Shown here piece by piece: positions 1-8,944 of a stretch of 43,587 bases of DNA. The stretch is taken from the NCBI GenBank assembly GCA_945888475.1, contig CAMDAB010000015.1:1-43587 (forward strand). Reading direction: 5' to 3'. The stretch comes from Saprospira grandis DSM 2844. Its GTDB lineage: Bacteria; Bacteroidota; Bacteroidia; Chitinophagales; Saprospiraceae. The translations under genes were made by a program, and so were the position numbers. The notes beneath the pieces are model-generated. The model was given only the letters and a program-made list of their open reading frames with translations, did no database searches and was not told the DNA's origin. Each line of letters begins with the position of its first letter. The stretch's first letter is position 1.

Positions 1-936
1 CAAAGAGCAGGAGCAGGGCTCATTATCAGCGAAGGTACTGTAGTTAGCGAATCGGCAGTGGGATATTTGCGCGTTCCAGGAATATATACTGAAGCTCAGA
101 CCAAGGCCTGGAGTTCAGTAACGAAGGCAGTTCATGAAGCAAATGGGCTCATTTTTTGTCAACTTTGGCATGTGGGAAGAATTACGCATCCGGCGCTTAC
201 TGGCGGCAAGCTGCCATTATCGGCTTCAGCTCTAAATCATATGGGTAGAATTCTTACATATGAGGGCGTTATGGATTCTATTGTCCCAAGGGCGATGGAT
301 AGGGATGATATCGAGACAGTTAAAAATGAATTTGTAAAAGCCGCTGAAAATGCAATAAAAGCAGGGTTCGACGGTGTGGAAATTCATTCGAGTAATGGAT
401 ATATTTTCCATCAGTTCTTTTCAGCTTCTTCCAATGTAAGAACAGATGAATATGGTGGAACGGCCGAGAATCGTGCAAGATTTTTCTTTGAAGTGCTGGA
501 TGCCATGATAAAGGTAATTCCTGTGCAAAGAATAGCTGTCAGGTTGAATCCTATGATGCACGAAAGTATTGGAATTCTTGTCGACGAATCTACTTTGCCG
601 GTTTTTGATTACATCGTTCAACGTCTGAATGATTATCCTATCGCTTTTCTGCACCTTACCCGAGCTGTTAAAATCTTAGAAACGCCTTTTTTCGAAAAAG
701 ATGTTATCGGAAGATACCGCAAAATATACAAGGGCATTCTTGTAGCGAATGGTGCATATAGTCCTGAGGAAGCGGAACAGGAACTACAATCAGGTAGAGC
801 CGATGCCATCGCCTTTGGCAAGCTTTTTATTTCAAATCCTAATTTGCCCGAGCGCATCGAAAAAGGACTAGCCCTAAAAGAATGGGAGCATACAAGTTTT
901 TATAGCCCTGGTGAAAAGGGTTATACCGATTATTGA
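1..936 (+). CDS. Old Yellow Enzyme family NADH:flavin oxidoreductase (5' truncated by window edge)
   Basis: This is an FMN-dependent ene-reductase of the OYE/NemA type, which reduces activated C=C bonds with NAD(P)H in the cytoplasm. The frame is open from base 1 and reads RAGAGLIISEGTVVSE before the GTG at 58, which is the usual family sequence, so 58 is not the start and the real start lies outside the window. Visible family motifs are QLWHVGRITHP, the substrate-binding His and Asn in HSSNGY (other members have H-x-x-N), and DEYGG-x3-NRARF after the active site. The C-terminal FMN phosphate region reads AFGKLFISNPNLPERI. Roughly the first 45-55 residues are missing. The TGA stop (934-936) directly abuts the stop of the convergent gene on the other strand. 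The substrate cannot be predicted. Confidence 0.93.
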   Translation, partial: QRAGAGLIISEGTVVSESAVGYLRVPGIYTEAQTKAWSSVTKAVHEANGLIFCQLWHVGRITHPALTGGKLPLSASALNHMGRILTYEGVMDSIVPRAMDRDDIETVKNEFVKAAENAIKAGFDGVEIHSSNGYIFHQFFSASSNVRTDEYGGTAENRARFFFEVLDAMIKVIPVQRIAVRLNPMMHESIGILVDESTLPVFDYIVQRLNDYPIAFLHLTRAVKILETPFFEKDVIGRYRKIYKGILVANGAYSPEEAEQELQSGRADAIAFGKLFISNPNLPERIEKGLALKEWEHTSFYSPGEKGYTDY

Positions 937-3075
937 TTAATTTTTTAGACCAATAATTCGCCAAACATCCATAATATTCATAAAAAAGGGCCCATATTTC
1001 TTTTTCAGCGCCTGTTCTTCCTCTCTTTTCCAATAATGCAGGTTGCTTACGGTGTAGAGGTATCCAAAATTGTAAGCAGTTTTACTTTTGTATTTTTCCG
1101 AGAGTAGTTTATTTGGATAACGGTACAGTTTTTCCTGTTTTTTTACAATTTTTAAGGCTTCTTCACTGATTTTTGCAGCATTAGCCAGTCTGTTATTTGT
1201 GTCGTTGAATGTCGTTTTATTGATTGAGGCCTCACGTTTTTCAACATAATAACTTAGTATCTGGGCCTTGTGTTTTGCTCTTAATATTGTAATTTCCAAA
1301 CCATTCATAATTTCTTCCATTTCGGCATTGCTATAGCTTTCCGATTTTAATTGTGAAATCAGCAGATTGCTTTTGTCAACAAAACTTAAGAGCGGCTCGA
1401 TCACATTTTTTTTAAGGGTATCGAGTTGGTAGGGCATTGCCTTTTTCAACAGGAATTTATTGCTGTAAATTGGCCTTGGTTGAAATTCGAGCTTCAGAAA
1501 TGCAGGTAATTCATCCGTAAATGATTGAGGCGCCATATATCTTATAAGTTCCTTTTCTTTGATGTATTCCTGTTGTAAATCAAGCAGCTGTTGAAGCGTT
1601 TTAATGCTGTTGTTTTCGGGCGCTAATATATCTACATATTGAAGTGGCTGCACTTCCTGATTTTTTCCGTTAAATTGCTGAGACCAGCTCCAGCGGGCAA
1701 TGCTCCAGTCGGTTAGCCAGTAGCCCCATTCCCAACCCGAGCTAAATGTAAGATGCCCCTCGGCGCCCAAAGAGTCCATTAGTACAATATCATTCAATCT
1801 GGCATTAAGATAGGGCAGAAGGGTCATTGGCACCGAATTGTCGAAGGTAATCCAGTAGGCCGATTCAGGATAATACCAGGTTTCGCGCAGCTTCACTTCT
1901 TTGTTGAAGACATCTAGCATATGCCTTAAATTGGCATTTTTATAAACAGGCGCTTTGTTTTCAGATACATTATAAAACATGACCGAGTGAACCAAAAGCC
2001 CTCTTTTGCTGTCGATGGCTTGCTCGGCCTCGTTCATCACATATTCCCGCTGTTTTTTTCCGGCAAGTAGTTTTTCTTTTTGTACAACATGTTCCCTTCC
2101 AAACAATCGGGCGCCTTTTTGCTCAATCAGTTCACCGAGATAAAGTTGAAGTTTTTTCTTTTTTCGAATGTTGCCACTGCTAAACTCAGTTGTCGAAAAT
2201 TCAACACTGTAAACATCGAACCCTGCCTGTGAGAGCCAATTGATATTTTTTTCAATCTGTTTTTTTCTGCTTAGAATAGAGGCAGGAAAATTGCGGTAAA
2301 GCATAAAAGCCTTTTGTTGTATCATGTGCAATGAAATATCCACACCCATTATGATACCGCGACTTTTTCCATAATCGACTGCCTGCTTTATATAAGGAAT
2401 CCATTTTTTCCTTTCAATGCTTTCCAAAAGATTAAATTCAAAATAATTCTGCTGATTTCTAGCCAACCAGTCGATATAGCTTTTTATTTCTTCGATGCCA
2501 TTTTCAAATTTAACATTCAGGAGCGCCTCTGTCAGTTCTATCGGGTGCATCGTATGCAGGTGAAATCCCCTTTTGTTGAAACGTGCTTTTACCTTCCATT
2601 CGAAATGCTCTGTCAAAGGCCAATTTTTGATTTCAGGAATAAAAGTCTGCTTTGGATGATAAAACCTAAAACCAAGTTTCTCCTGCAAAAGTCCGTATAG
2701 CCCAAAACTAATTCCCTCGTAGGACATTGCTTCCAGTCTTAGTTCAATTTGATTGCTGCTGAATTTAGATGTCCAGCTATAATCCTGAGAGGGATACCTA
2801 AGGGTAGCGTTATTGTTTTGAATTGAAATATTCAAGCTGTCAATTTCGGGTAATATCAATAGAATTTCTGCCTTTGTATTGTTCAGTTCAACAATACAGT
2901 TGCAAGATTTTTTCAATAATGCTTTCACATCGTCTATTGACTTAGCGCTGGCACTATGACTAAGATTTGCGCTATTGCTGATGATGGATATGCTTTCAAT
3001 TGCTTTTAAATTATTTAAAAACAAGCAATTAAAAAATATAAATAAAAATATATGTAGTTTTAAGGTCGATTTCAT
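937..3075 (-). CDS. Large secreted protein with glycosidase-like (GH20/GH67-type) architecture, function unknown
   Basis: A 712-residue protein with an N-terminal signal peptide (hydrophobic residues 7-25, cleavage near LKA-IES), so it is exported. An N-terminal alpha/beta part (about 30-150) ends with EGISFGLYGLLQEKLGFRFYHP. This resembles the small domain that precedes the barrel in GH20/GH67-type and related glycan-active proteins ('YG...LL.E..G.R...P'). A long middle region (about 170-500) could be a TIM-barrel; it contains SYIDWLARNQQNYFEF and a Trp-rich stretch GWEWGYWLTDWSIARW. The C-terminal 200 residues are charged and helical. I see no certain catalytic acid pair, so enzyme activity is inference. 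It stands alone and is divergent from the RND exporter. A palindrome overlaps its probable promoter. The stop abuts the upstream OYE stop with no gap. Confidence 0.6.
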   Translation of the reverse strand: MKSTLKLHIFLFIFFNCLFLNNLKAIESISIISNSANLSHSASAKSIDDVKALLKKSCNCIVELNNTKAEILLILPEIDSLNISIQNNNATLRYPSQDYSWTSKFSSNQIELRLEAMSYEGISFGLYGLLQEKLGFRFYHPKQTFIPEIKNWPLTEHFEWKVKARFNKRGFHLHTMHPIELTEALLNVKFENGIEEIKSYIDWLARNQQNYFEFNLLESIERKKWIPYIKQAVDYGKSRGIIMGVDISLHMIQQKAFMLYRNFPASILSRKKQIEKNINWLSQAGFDVYSVEFSTTEFSSGNIRKKKKLQLYLGELIEQKGARLFGREHVVQKEKLLAGKKQREYVMNEAEQAIDSKRGLLVHSVMFYNVSENKAPVYKNANLRHMLDVFNKEVKLRETWYYPESAYWITFDNSVPMTLLPYLNARLNDIVLMDSLGAEGHLTFSSGWEWGYWLTDWSIARWSWSQQFNGKNQEVQPLQYVDILAPENNSIKTLQQLLDLQQEYIKEKELIRYMAPQSFTDELPAFLKLEFQPRPIYSNKFLLKKAMPYQLDTLKKNVIEPLLSFVDKSNLLISQLKSESYSNAEMEEIMNGLEITILRAKHKAQILSYYVEKREASINKTTFNDTNNRLANAAKISEEALKIVKKQEKLYRYPNKLLSEKYKSKTAYNFGYLYTVSNLHYWKREEEQALKKKYGPFFMNIMDVWRIIGLKN

Positions 3076-3101
3076 TCAGTTTCTTTTTGAAAGATTGGCG
3101 G

Positions 3102-3109
3102 CAAATATA
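3102..3109 (-). promoter_or_regulatory. Putative -7 box TATATTTG for the secreted protein
   Basis: On the minus strand TATATTTG fits the Bacteroidota -7 consensus TAnnTTTG, about 27 nt before the ATG at 3075. No good TTG element lies 19-20 nt further upstream; that space is taken by the palindrome at 3111-3127. The same TATATTTGC string also precedes the HMG-CoA lyase and adenylate kinase genes. Confidence 0.4.
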
Positions 3110-3110
3110 C

Positions 3111-3127
3111 AATTATCCAGGATAATT
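3111..3127. promoter_or_regulatory. 17-bp perfect palindrome, candidate operator
   Basis: AATTATCCAGGATAATT consists of two perfect 8-base arms around a single A. It sits one base upstream of the putative -7 box of the minus-strand secreted protein, inside the divergent region shared with the RND exporter. Position and symmetry suggest a dimeric regulator site. The regulator is not identifiable here. Confidence 0.4.
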
Positions 3128-3227
3128 AGAGCATAATACAATACAAAGCCATTCAAAAGCAGTAATCAAATATTAATTTTTTTTAATAGATATTTCTTCT
3201 AATTCCATCGAACATATGAGAAAATGA

Positions 3228-3258
3228 TTTGAAATGTTAATAAAAAAAAAGAACTTTG
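3228..3258 (+). promoter_or_regulatory. Possible promoter of the RND exporter
   Basis: TTTG (3228-3231), 19 nt, then GAACTTTG (3251-3258), which differs from TAnnTTTG at the first base. It lies about 20 nt before the ATG at 3279. The spacing equals that of better matches elsewhere in the window. Confidence 0.3.
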
Positions 3259-3278
3259 GGAAAATTTAAACGCCGGGA

Positions 3279-5579
3279 ATGAATTATACCAGACTAAGTA
3301 TTTACACGATCTCAACGATTTTTATCATAACAGCGATACTTGGTTACTTTGCCATAAGCAGGATTAAGTTCGATTTCGATATGCGGAATTTTTATCCGCT
3401 CAATAATCCCGAAACTGAGTTTTTTTATCAGTATACCAATGAGTTTGGTTGGGACGATGATTACATTTTGATTGGATTGGAAACAAAAGGTAAAGATGTT
3501 TTCGAACAGAAATTTCTCAAAGCTGTTGACAGTCTGGGTAAATTAGTTAGAAAGCATCACAATGTCAAAAATGTTGCTTCGCCTACAGAAATGGAGGTTT
3601 ATCGTTTCGTACCTTATATGAATGTTGTGAGCAATTCGCCGCTGATACACCTGGATGAGCCAGATAGAATAGCCAATGACAGCAAAACTGTTATGTCGAG
3701 AAAGGAACTGGTTGGCAACCTTTTCGCGCCTGATAAAAAATCGGTGGCAATTATTATTAAACAGGTGCCCAATCTTCAGTATGAAAATTGCGATAGTTTG
3801 GTAAAACACCTTGAAAAACTGGTACAGCCATTTTCTGAATTCAAAAAAGTACACTTTGCTGGTAAATGTTTTGGTCAGACTACCTTTGTTAATCTTACCA
3901 AGACAGAGATAGTACTTTTTATTATGCTTTCCATTATTGTAAATATTGTCTTTCTTTATTTTACTTATCGTCGTTTTTGGGGAATTTGGATGCCTTTGCT
4001 TGTTGTAGGCGTTACTGTACTCTGGACCCTTGGTACCATGATGATGCTTGGACTTTCGCTTGATTTTATCTCAAATATTATCCCTACAATCATTCTTATT
4101 ATCGGTATATCCAATGTCATACATTTCCTAACGCACTTCCTGATGGAAATGGAATCGGGTATGAATAAGATAGATGCCATAAAAACAACCATTAGAAAAA
4201 TTGGAACAGCTACTATTTTTACAAGTTTAACCACCATAATAGGGTTTCTCAGTTTAATGTTTTCGAATGTAAAACCATTGGTGAACCTTGGAGGATATGC
4301 TTCCTTGGGGCTGGTATTTGCATTTATCATTACTTATACTTTGTTTCCTGCTATTTTGGTTGTTTATAATCCCAAATACAGCTCCAAATCAAAATCGGCA
4401 AATGATTTTTTACAAAATATACTAGAGCCACTATTCAATTTTACAATGAAATTTAAACTGCAGATTATCATTGTATCAGGTTTTATTTTAGCTTTTGGAA
4501 TATGGGGTTCTTTAAAATTGGTGGTAAATCAACATCTGCTCGAAGATATAAACGAGCGTCACCCACAAATACAGGCTACCCGTTTTTTCGAAAATGATTT
4601 CAGCGGAGCCAGGCAATTTGAGATGGAGGTTAGATTGCTCGATAGCACAAAATCGGTACTCGAGCCTGAGGTACTTAAGAGCCTCGATAAGGTTGATAAA
4701 TATTTGAGCAGTACCTATGGTGCTGGTGCACTTTTTAGTCCTGTTGGTCTGTACCGCGAGGCTAACCGCGTTCAGCATTCCGGGCAAAATGCCTATTTTG
4801 TGCTCCCTGATAATGAGTCTGATTTTAATAAAGCAAAGGATCTTGTCGACCGTTTTATATCAAAAGCATACCCAAAGGTTTATACTGCTGATTTGAAGGC
4901 TGCAAGATTTTCTGGAAAGATGGGCGACCTGGGCAGCAATGAAATCAATAAAAGAAACATTGCCTTGGCCGAATTCATGAAAAAGGAGGGGCTCGACAAA
5001 CAAATCAGCTGGCATATTACCGGTTCTGCACACTTGATGGAACTGAATAATTTCAATATTGCAAGCAATGTTTATTATGGAATGATTTTCAGTTGCCTCA
5101 TTGTAGCGCTGATTATTGGATTTCAGTTTGGTTCTGTAAGAATGGCCATCATTGGTATGATTCCCAATATTCTTCCCATGCTTTTTGTGGGGGCATTGAT
5201 GGCGCTGAGCGGTGTAAATATCAAAATTTCCACTTCAATTCTTTTCATTATGTCTTTTGGTATTGCGGTAGATGATACCATCCATTTTATGAGTTCCTAC
5301 CGTTTCGATTCAAAAAAATATCCCAATGACAGGGCAAAAGCATTGTTGGAAACTTATAAATCGACTGGAAAGGCAATCATTGTTACATCGCTTATATTGA
5401 TAGGCGGCTTCTCTACACTTATCTTTTCAAGTTTTGGAGGTACCTTCCACATTGGGGTCTTCACCAGTATTTGTCTCTTTGTAGCATTACTTGCCGATCT
5501 CTTTTTACTTCCGGCGCTGCTCTTTTATTTTGGTACTGAGCCTAAACCAATTTTCGGTAAAAGGAAAAAGAAATCCTAA
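3279..5579 (+). CDS. RND/MMPL superfamily exporter
   Basis: A 766-residue inner-membrane protein with the two-half RND/MMPL layout. Each half has one transmembrane helix (first at about 7-27), a large extracytoplasmic domain (about 30-205 and 425-590) and a block of five helices. The second-half block carries FGIAVDDTIHFMSSYR, the usual acidic proton-relay segment; the first half has IGISNVIHFLTHFL at the matching place. The length suits the short MMPL-like exporters of Gram-negative bacteria rather than the about 1000-residue AcrB type. No membrane-fusion protein or TolC-like gene is next to it, so it may work alone on lipids or other hydrophobic compounds; the substrate is unknown. It starts at the first in-frame ATG after a TAA at 3267. 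Its stop lies 3 nt from that of the convergent gene. Confidence 0.9.
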   Translation: MNYTRLSIYTISTIFIITAILGYFAISRIKFDFDMRNFYPLNNPETEFFYQYTNEFGWDDDYILIGLETKGKDVFEQKFLKAVDSLGKLVRKHHNVKNVASPTEMEVYRFVPYMNVVSNSPLIHLDEPDRIANDSKTVMSRKELVGNLFAPDKKSVAIIIKQVPNLQYENCDSLVKHLEKLVQPFSEFKKVHFAGKCFGQTTFVNLTKTEIVLFIMLSIIVNIVFLYFTYRRFWGIWMPLLVVGVTVLWTLGTMMMLGLSLDFISNIIPTIILIIGISNVIHFLTHFLMEMESGMNKIDAIKTTIRKIGTATIFTSLTTIIGFLSLMFSNVKPLVNLGGYASLGLVFAFIITYTLFPAILVVYNPKYSSKSKSANDFLQNILEPLFNFTMKFKLQIIIVSGFILAFGIWGSLKLVVNQHLLEDINERHPQIQATRFFENDFSGARQFEMEVRLLDSTKSVLEPEVLKSLDKVDKYLSSTYGAGALFSPVGLYREANRVQHSGQNAYFVLPDNESDFNKAKDLVDRFISKAYPKVYTADLKAARFSGKMGDLGSNEINKRNIALAEFMKKEGLDKQISWHITGSAHLMELNNFNIASNVYYGMIFSCLIVALIIGFQFGSVRMAIIGMIPNILPMLFVGALMALSGVNIKISTSILFIMSFGIAVDDTIHFMSSYRFDSKKYPNDRAKALLETYKSTGKAIIVTSLILIGGFSTLIFSSFGGTFHIGVFTSICLFVALLADLFLLPALLFYFGTEPKPIFGKRKKKS

Positions 5580-5582
5580 GTT

Positions 5583-6047
5583 TTAGTGCTTTCTTCTGAT
5601 ACCCTCAGCAATTGCATCGATTCCTCCTTTTTCGTTTAGAATTTCAGCGACCATTTTGAATAGAAGATATTCTTCCCAGTTCCGGTAGTTGATATTGTCG
5701 ATGATAGGATTACCCTGCGATTCAAAGCGCATATTCAGTTTGTCGGGTTCCTGAGTGATATCAAAATAAGGATGAATTTCTTCATTGCTCCAGCAGCAAA
5801 TTCTAACAAATCTGCTTTTGTTTTGGTGGAAACAGCCCATTTTAATATGTACATTCATTAAATTTTTATCGATTGCTACATTGGGGCTGAAAATACTGTA
5901 ATCTCTCGACTGCGGAATCCTGATGTTGTTCCAGAACCATAGAAGAATCCACTCATCTATTCCGACAAGGCCTTCCTTTACAAATTCAAAATAGGCTTTT
6001 TCCCAAATTTCGGGATTGTCAGATGTAATATATTCTTCCAGTTTCAT
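5583..6047 (-). CDS. Hypothetical protein, 154 aa
   Basis: I do not recognise this protein. It is soluble, with no signal peptide, and is rich in Trp, Asn and acidic residues (for example IDEWILLWFWNN and NYRNWEEYLLFKMVAEILNEKG). I chose the ATG at 6047 (MKLEEYITS). An in-frame start 15 codons upstream (6092) exists, but those codons fall inside the rho-independent terminator of the upstream gene. The chosen start gives a sensible N-terminus just after the T-run. It is convergent with the RND gene, with 3 nt between stop codons. Confidence 0.65.
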   Translation of the reverse strand: MKLEEYITSDNPEIWEKAYFEFVKEGLVGIDEWILLWFWNNIRIPQSRDYSIFSPNVAIDKNLMNVHIKMGCFHQNKSRFVRICCWSNEEIHPYFDITQEPDKLNMRFESQGNPIIDNINYRNWEEYLLFKMVAEILNEKGGIDAIAEGIRRKH

Positions 6048-6056
6048 AATTAGATT

Positions 6057-6093
6057 AAAAAAATGTGGTTTCCTCTCCTTAGAAGAAACCACA
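6057..6093 (-). terminator. Rho-independent terminator of the PD40/SPOR gene
   Basis: Perfect 9-bp arms TGTGGTTTC (6064-6072) and GAAACCACA (6085-6093) with a 12-nt loop. On the minus strand they are followed by seven T residues (A-run 6057-6063). It lies 28 nt after the stop of the 940-residue gene and rules out the longer start of the next gene. Confidence 0.8.
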
Positions 6094-6121
6094 GTTATGT
6101 GAGATATGGTTCAGAAAACCT

Positions 6122-8944
6122 TTATTTATTCAATTCGCTCAGCTCAACTTTTTTACCATCTTTAAAAGCAACTACAAAAGGCTTTATTATACCTTTTTCC
6201 TCAGCTTTTTTAACGGCAGCCTTTGCATCGTCTAAACTTTTGAAGCCTTTGAGATAAATGTAGCTCAACCCGTTATCAGCGTTTAAGAGTTGTTCCTTAA
6301 CGCCAATTCCAGTTAGGTCGGGTAGTTTCGATTTGGATGGATCTTTATAAGCACCAATTTGAACCTTATACTCTACCACAGCTATCTTGGTATTCGTTTT
6401 TACATCAGATTTTACAGTGCTTTTATCTGCAGCCTTAACCGATTTATCCTCTGCTTTCACAGTTGTTTTGTCATCAGCTTTAACCGTAGTTTTATCCTCT
6501 GCTTTCACAGTCGTTTTGTCAGCAGCTTTTACAGTCGTTTTATCATCAACTTTAACCGCTGTTTTATCAGTTGCCTTCACAGTTTTATCCTCTGCTTTCA
6601 CAGTTGTTTTGTCATCAGCTTTTACAGTTTTATCCTCAGCTTTTACCGTAGTTTTATCAGCAGCTTTTAAAGTTTTATCTTCTGTTTTAACCGATACTGA
6701 TTTTGGGTAAACAAGTATTAACTCACTATTCATTTTTTCAGAAGCTGATTTTTGTGGCAGCTCAGTTTTCTTAATGAAGGATTTTTCTAAACCTACAATT
6801 TCTTGAACTTTAGCCAGAATTTCTTTTGCATGAGCTTCTTCTGCAAATACACCCAGTCTATAAACTTTTGATTGTCCTTCTTTATAAGGTTCTGTTATGA
6901 TATTGGCCAAAGAAGATAATTCTTTTTGTGTTGTTGCATTCATTTCCTTGAAAATGCCTACCTGAATCTGGTAGCCGCTAGCAGGTACGGCTTTCCCTGC
7001 TTGTGGCCCTCTCAAAAAGGTTTCATTTACAGCATTATCATTTTTTACACTTCTAGCAGCAAGGCCGTTTTCGAGCATATATTCCTCTGGAACGTCATTT
7101 GTAGTAGCACGTGCCATATCGCGCTCACTGAGGAGTGTTAAGCGCTCACCGTTACCAGTATTTACTTCGAATGCGAAGTTTTCAAAGCCCTGTCTTGAGC
7201 ATTTGATTTCATATTGTGTCTGATGATCAAGTACGATGGAATATTCACCATATTTATTGGTTTTAACCTTTCGCTCCTCTCCAGATTTCTTATTTTTTAC
7301 ATAAACCCAAACGCCCTCAATTTTTTCTTTAGTCGAGCCATCGTTGATCGATCCGATATATACAGTTTCTGCACTTGGAATCTTATTGAGGGTGTTTTCC
7401 GTTTTAGTTTTTTCAGTTACAACAAGTGGCTCTTCAGCTTTTTTAACTTCTTTGATAATGGGCTTTTCTTCCACAACTACAGGAATTGGCATATTAGTAG
7501 CCTTATTATCGGTTTTTACAATTTCTGTTTTATAAGTCTCAGTAATGATTGCATTTTTTGGATCTACCTCTTTGTTAGCCACAACGTTTAAAGGACGATC
7601 ATCATTTACCTTTGGCATCATAGATAAATCACCAAGTTTAATGGCGGAATAGATATCATAATCGCCTGAACCACCTTGACGGTTTGAACAGAAATAAACA
7701 AGATCATGGCTGTAATCAAGTACAAAGTTTAAATCATCGGAGCTGCTGTTGATGCCAAATCCAAGATTTCTCAAATCTGTCCAACTTCCATCTTTGGGAT
7801 CTGCCCTAAAAATATCGAGCCCACCAAAGCCTTTATGTCCGTCAGAGCTGAAGTAAATTGTACCAGCTTCGTCAATGTATGGATAGATCTCATTGCCTGG
7901 ACCATTAATTGTAGAGCCCAGATTCTTAGGAGCCGACCAACTGCCGTTGCTTAGGGTAGAGGCATAAATATCGAAACCGCCGTAATTAATTTCTAGACCT
8001 TTACCCCTAGATGCGAAGTAGAGGGTTTTACCATCTTTTGAAAGAAAAGGATATCCTGCTTCAATGTTTGCTTCAGTATTGGCAAATTCAATTCTTTTTA
8101 ATTTAGGCAATTCCTTGAAGGTTGAAATATCGGCATAGCTCAGCTGAAAAACCCTTGCATTGCCTGGGTTGAAGCCTTGTCTAAGTCCTGCCGGCAAATT
8201 ATTTGAAGAGCTTATCAGCAGTTTTCTGTCGGCCGATAGGCAAAAAGGAGCAAGATCTGCAGCTTCAGAAAGAAACTTTTCATTGCTGTTATCATGCAGT
8301 AAGGCCGCATCGACTAATTCTTTGTAATTTTTTCTGTTTGCAGTGTAAATATAATCAGCATTTGGATCTGACACAGCAATTGATTTCACCGTTTTGTTCG
8401 ATGCATACATAAATTGAGAACCCGAGAGAAAAAGGGAATGTTCTGAAGCAGTGCTGTTTACATTCTTTTCATTGGCAATGCGGTGAAAGGCTGGTATTTT
8501 GTTTTTGTTGTCGAGGGCAAAATCGCATGAATTGATGTTCTGCTCAATCAACTGAACCAATGAACCATTGCCAATAACATCAGGATGTGATTTCATTTGC
8601 ATCAGTACCGAACGGCATTTGTCATATTTGCCTTCCATCTTCAAGCTGTAGCTGTAGTTGTACCAGCAAAGAAAATCTGCACTTTGAGATTTGGTCAACT
8701 GCTCATAGAGTGGAACAGCTTTAGCTGCTTTATTGCTGATTCTGTATAAATCAGCAAGTTTTAATTGCAAGTCACTGCTGCTTGGATTTTCGCTAAGTGC
8801 AGTTTCGAAATAAAAGATTGCCGAATCGATCATTTCTTTTTCGAGCAATTCTTCGGCAATAACTAGAGCGGATTTTTGTGCAATGACTGAATTTCCCAAA
8901 AGGAAAGTTCCGATAAGCAGCAGGTAGAAGTTTTTGCGTGTCAT
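6122..8944 (-). CDS. TPR/PD40/carboxypeptidase-like/double-SPOR envelope protein (PorE-like without OmpA domain)
   Basis: A 940-residue exported protein: signal peptide (1-22), TPR-like helices (about 27-125), PD40 beta-propeller repeats (about 290-440, with SKDGKTLYFASRG, DEAGTIYFSSDGHKGFGGLDIF and YSHDLVYFCSNRQGGSGDYDIY), a carboxypeptidase-regulatory-like fold (about 527-600), a SPOR domain (about 653-730), a Lys/Asp/Thr-rich linker of twelve 7-8 residue repeats (756-847), and a second SPOR domain (about 858-935). TPR-PD40-CRD order is that of PorE and related Bacteroidota envelope proteins, but those end in an OmpA peptidoglycan-binding domain. Here two SPOR domains, known to bind denuded septal glycan, take its place. 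I infer a periplasmic protein that may bind peptidoglycan. No type IX secretion genes are adjacent. It is divergent from the histidine kinase. Confidence 0.85.
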   Translation of the reverse strand: MTRKNFYLLLIGTFLLGNSVIAQKSALVIAEELLEKEMIDSAIFYFETALSENPSSSDLQLKLADLYRISNKAAKAVPLYEQLTKSQSADFLCWYNYSYSLKMEGKYDKCRSVLMQMKSHPDVIGNGSLVQLIEQNINSCDFALDNKNKIPAFHRIANEKNVNSTASEHSLFLSGSQFMYASNKTVKSIAVSDPNADYIYTANRKNYKELVDAALLHDNSNEKFLSEAADLAPFCLSADRKLLISSSNNLPAGLRQGFNPGNARVFQLSYADISTFKELPKLKRIEFANTEANIEAGYPFLSKDGKTLYFASRGKGLEINYGGFDIYASTLSNGSWSAPKNLGSTINGPGNEIYPYIDEAGTIYFSSDGHKGFGGLDIFRADPKDGSWTDLRNLGFGINSSSDDLNFVLDYSHDLVYFCSNRQGGSGDYDIYSAIKLGDLSMMPKVNDDRPLNVVANKEVDPKNAIITETYKTEIVKTDNKATNMPIPVVVEEKPIIKEVKKAEEPLVVTEKTKTENTLNKIPSAETVYIGSINDGSTKEKIEGVWVYVKNKKSGEERKVKTNKYGEYSIVLDHQTQYEIKCSRQGFENFAFEVNTGNGERLTLLSERDMARATTNDVPEEYMLENGLAARSVKNDNAVNETFLRGPQAGKAVPASGYQIQVGIFKEMNATTQKELSSLANIITEPYKEGQSKVYRLGVFAEEAHAKEILAKVQEIVGLEKSFIKKTELPQKSASEKMNSELILVYPKSVSVKTEDKTLKAADKTTVKAEDKTVKADDKTTVKAEDKTVKATDKTAVKVDDKTTVKAADKTTVKAEDKTTVKADDKTTVKAEDKSVKAADKSTVKSDVKTNTKIAVVEYKVQIGAYKDPSKSKLPDLTGIGVKEQLLNADNGLSYIYLKGFKSLDDAKAAVKKAEEKGIIKPFVVAFKDGKKVELSELNK
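6404..6679 (-). repeat. In-frame 21/24-nt tandem repeat coding a Lys-rich linker
   Basis: Twelve consecutive degenerate units of 7 (DKTVKAD) or 8 (DKTTVKAE) residues form residues 756-847 of the SPOR protein. Unit lengths stay in frame, so copy number can change without breaking the second SPOR domain. The tract is highly charged, has no predicted fold, and probably spans the gap between the two SPOR domains. Confidence 0.9.

Noticed and set aside
6048-6092. Longer N-terminus for the 154-aa protein
   Set aside because: These 15 codons coincide with the upstream gene's terminator hairpin and T-run.
6359-6710. Plus-strand open frames of 103 and 107 codons opposite the SPOR protein
   Set aside because: They are the antisense of the Lys/Asp/Thr repeat and keep open only because the repeat has no stops; the translations are low-complexity (Ser/Phe/Val).
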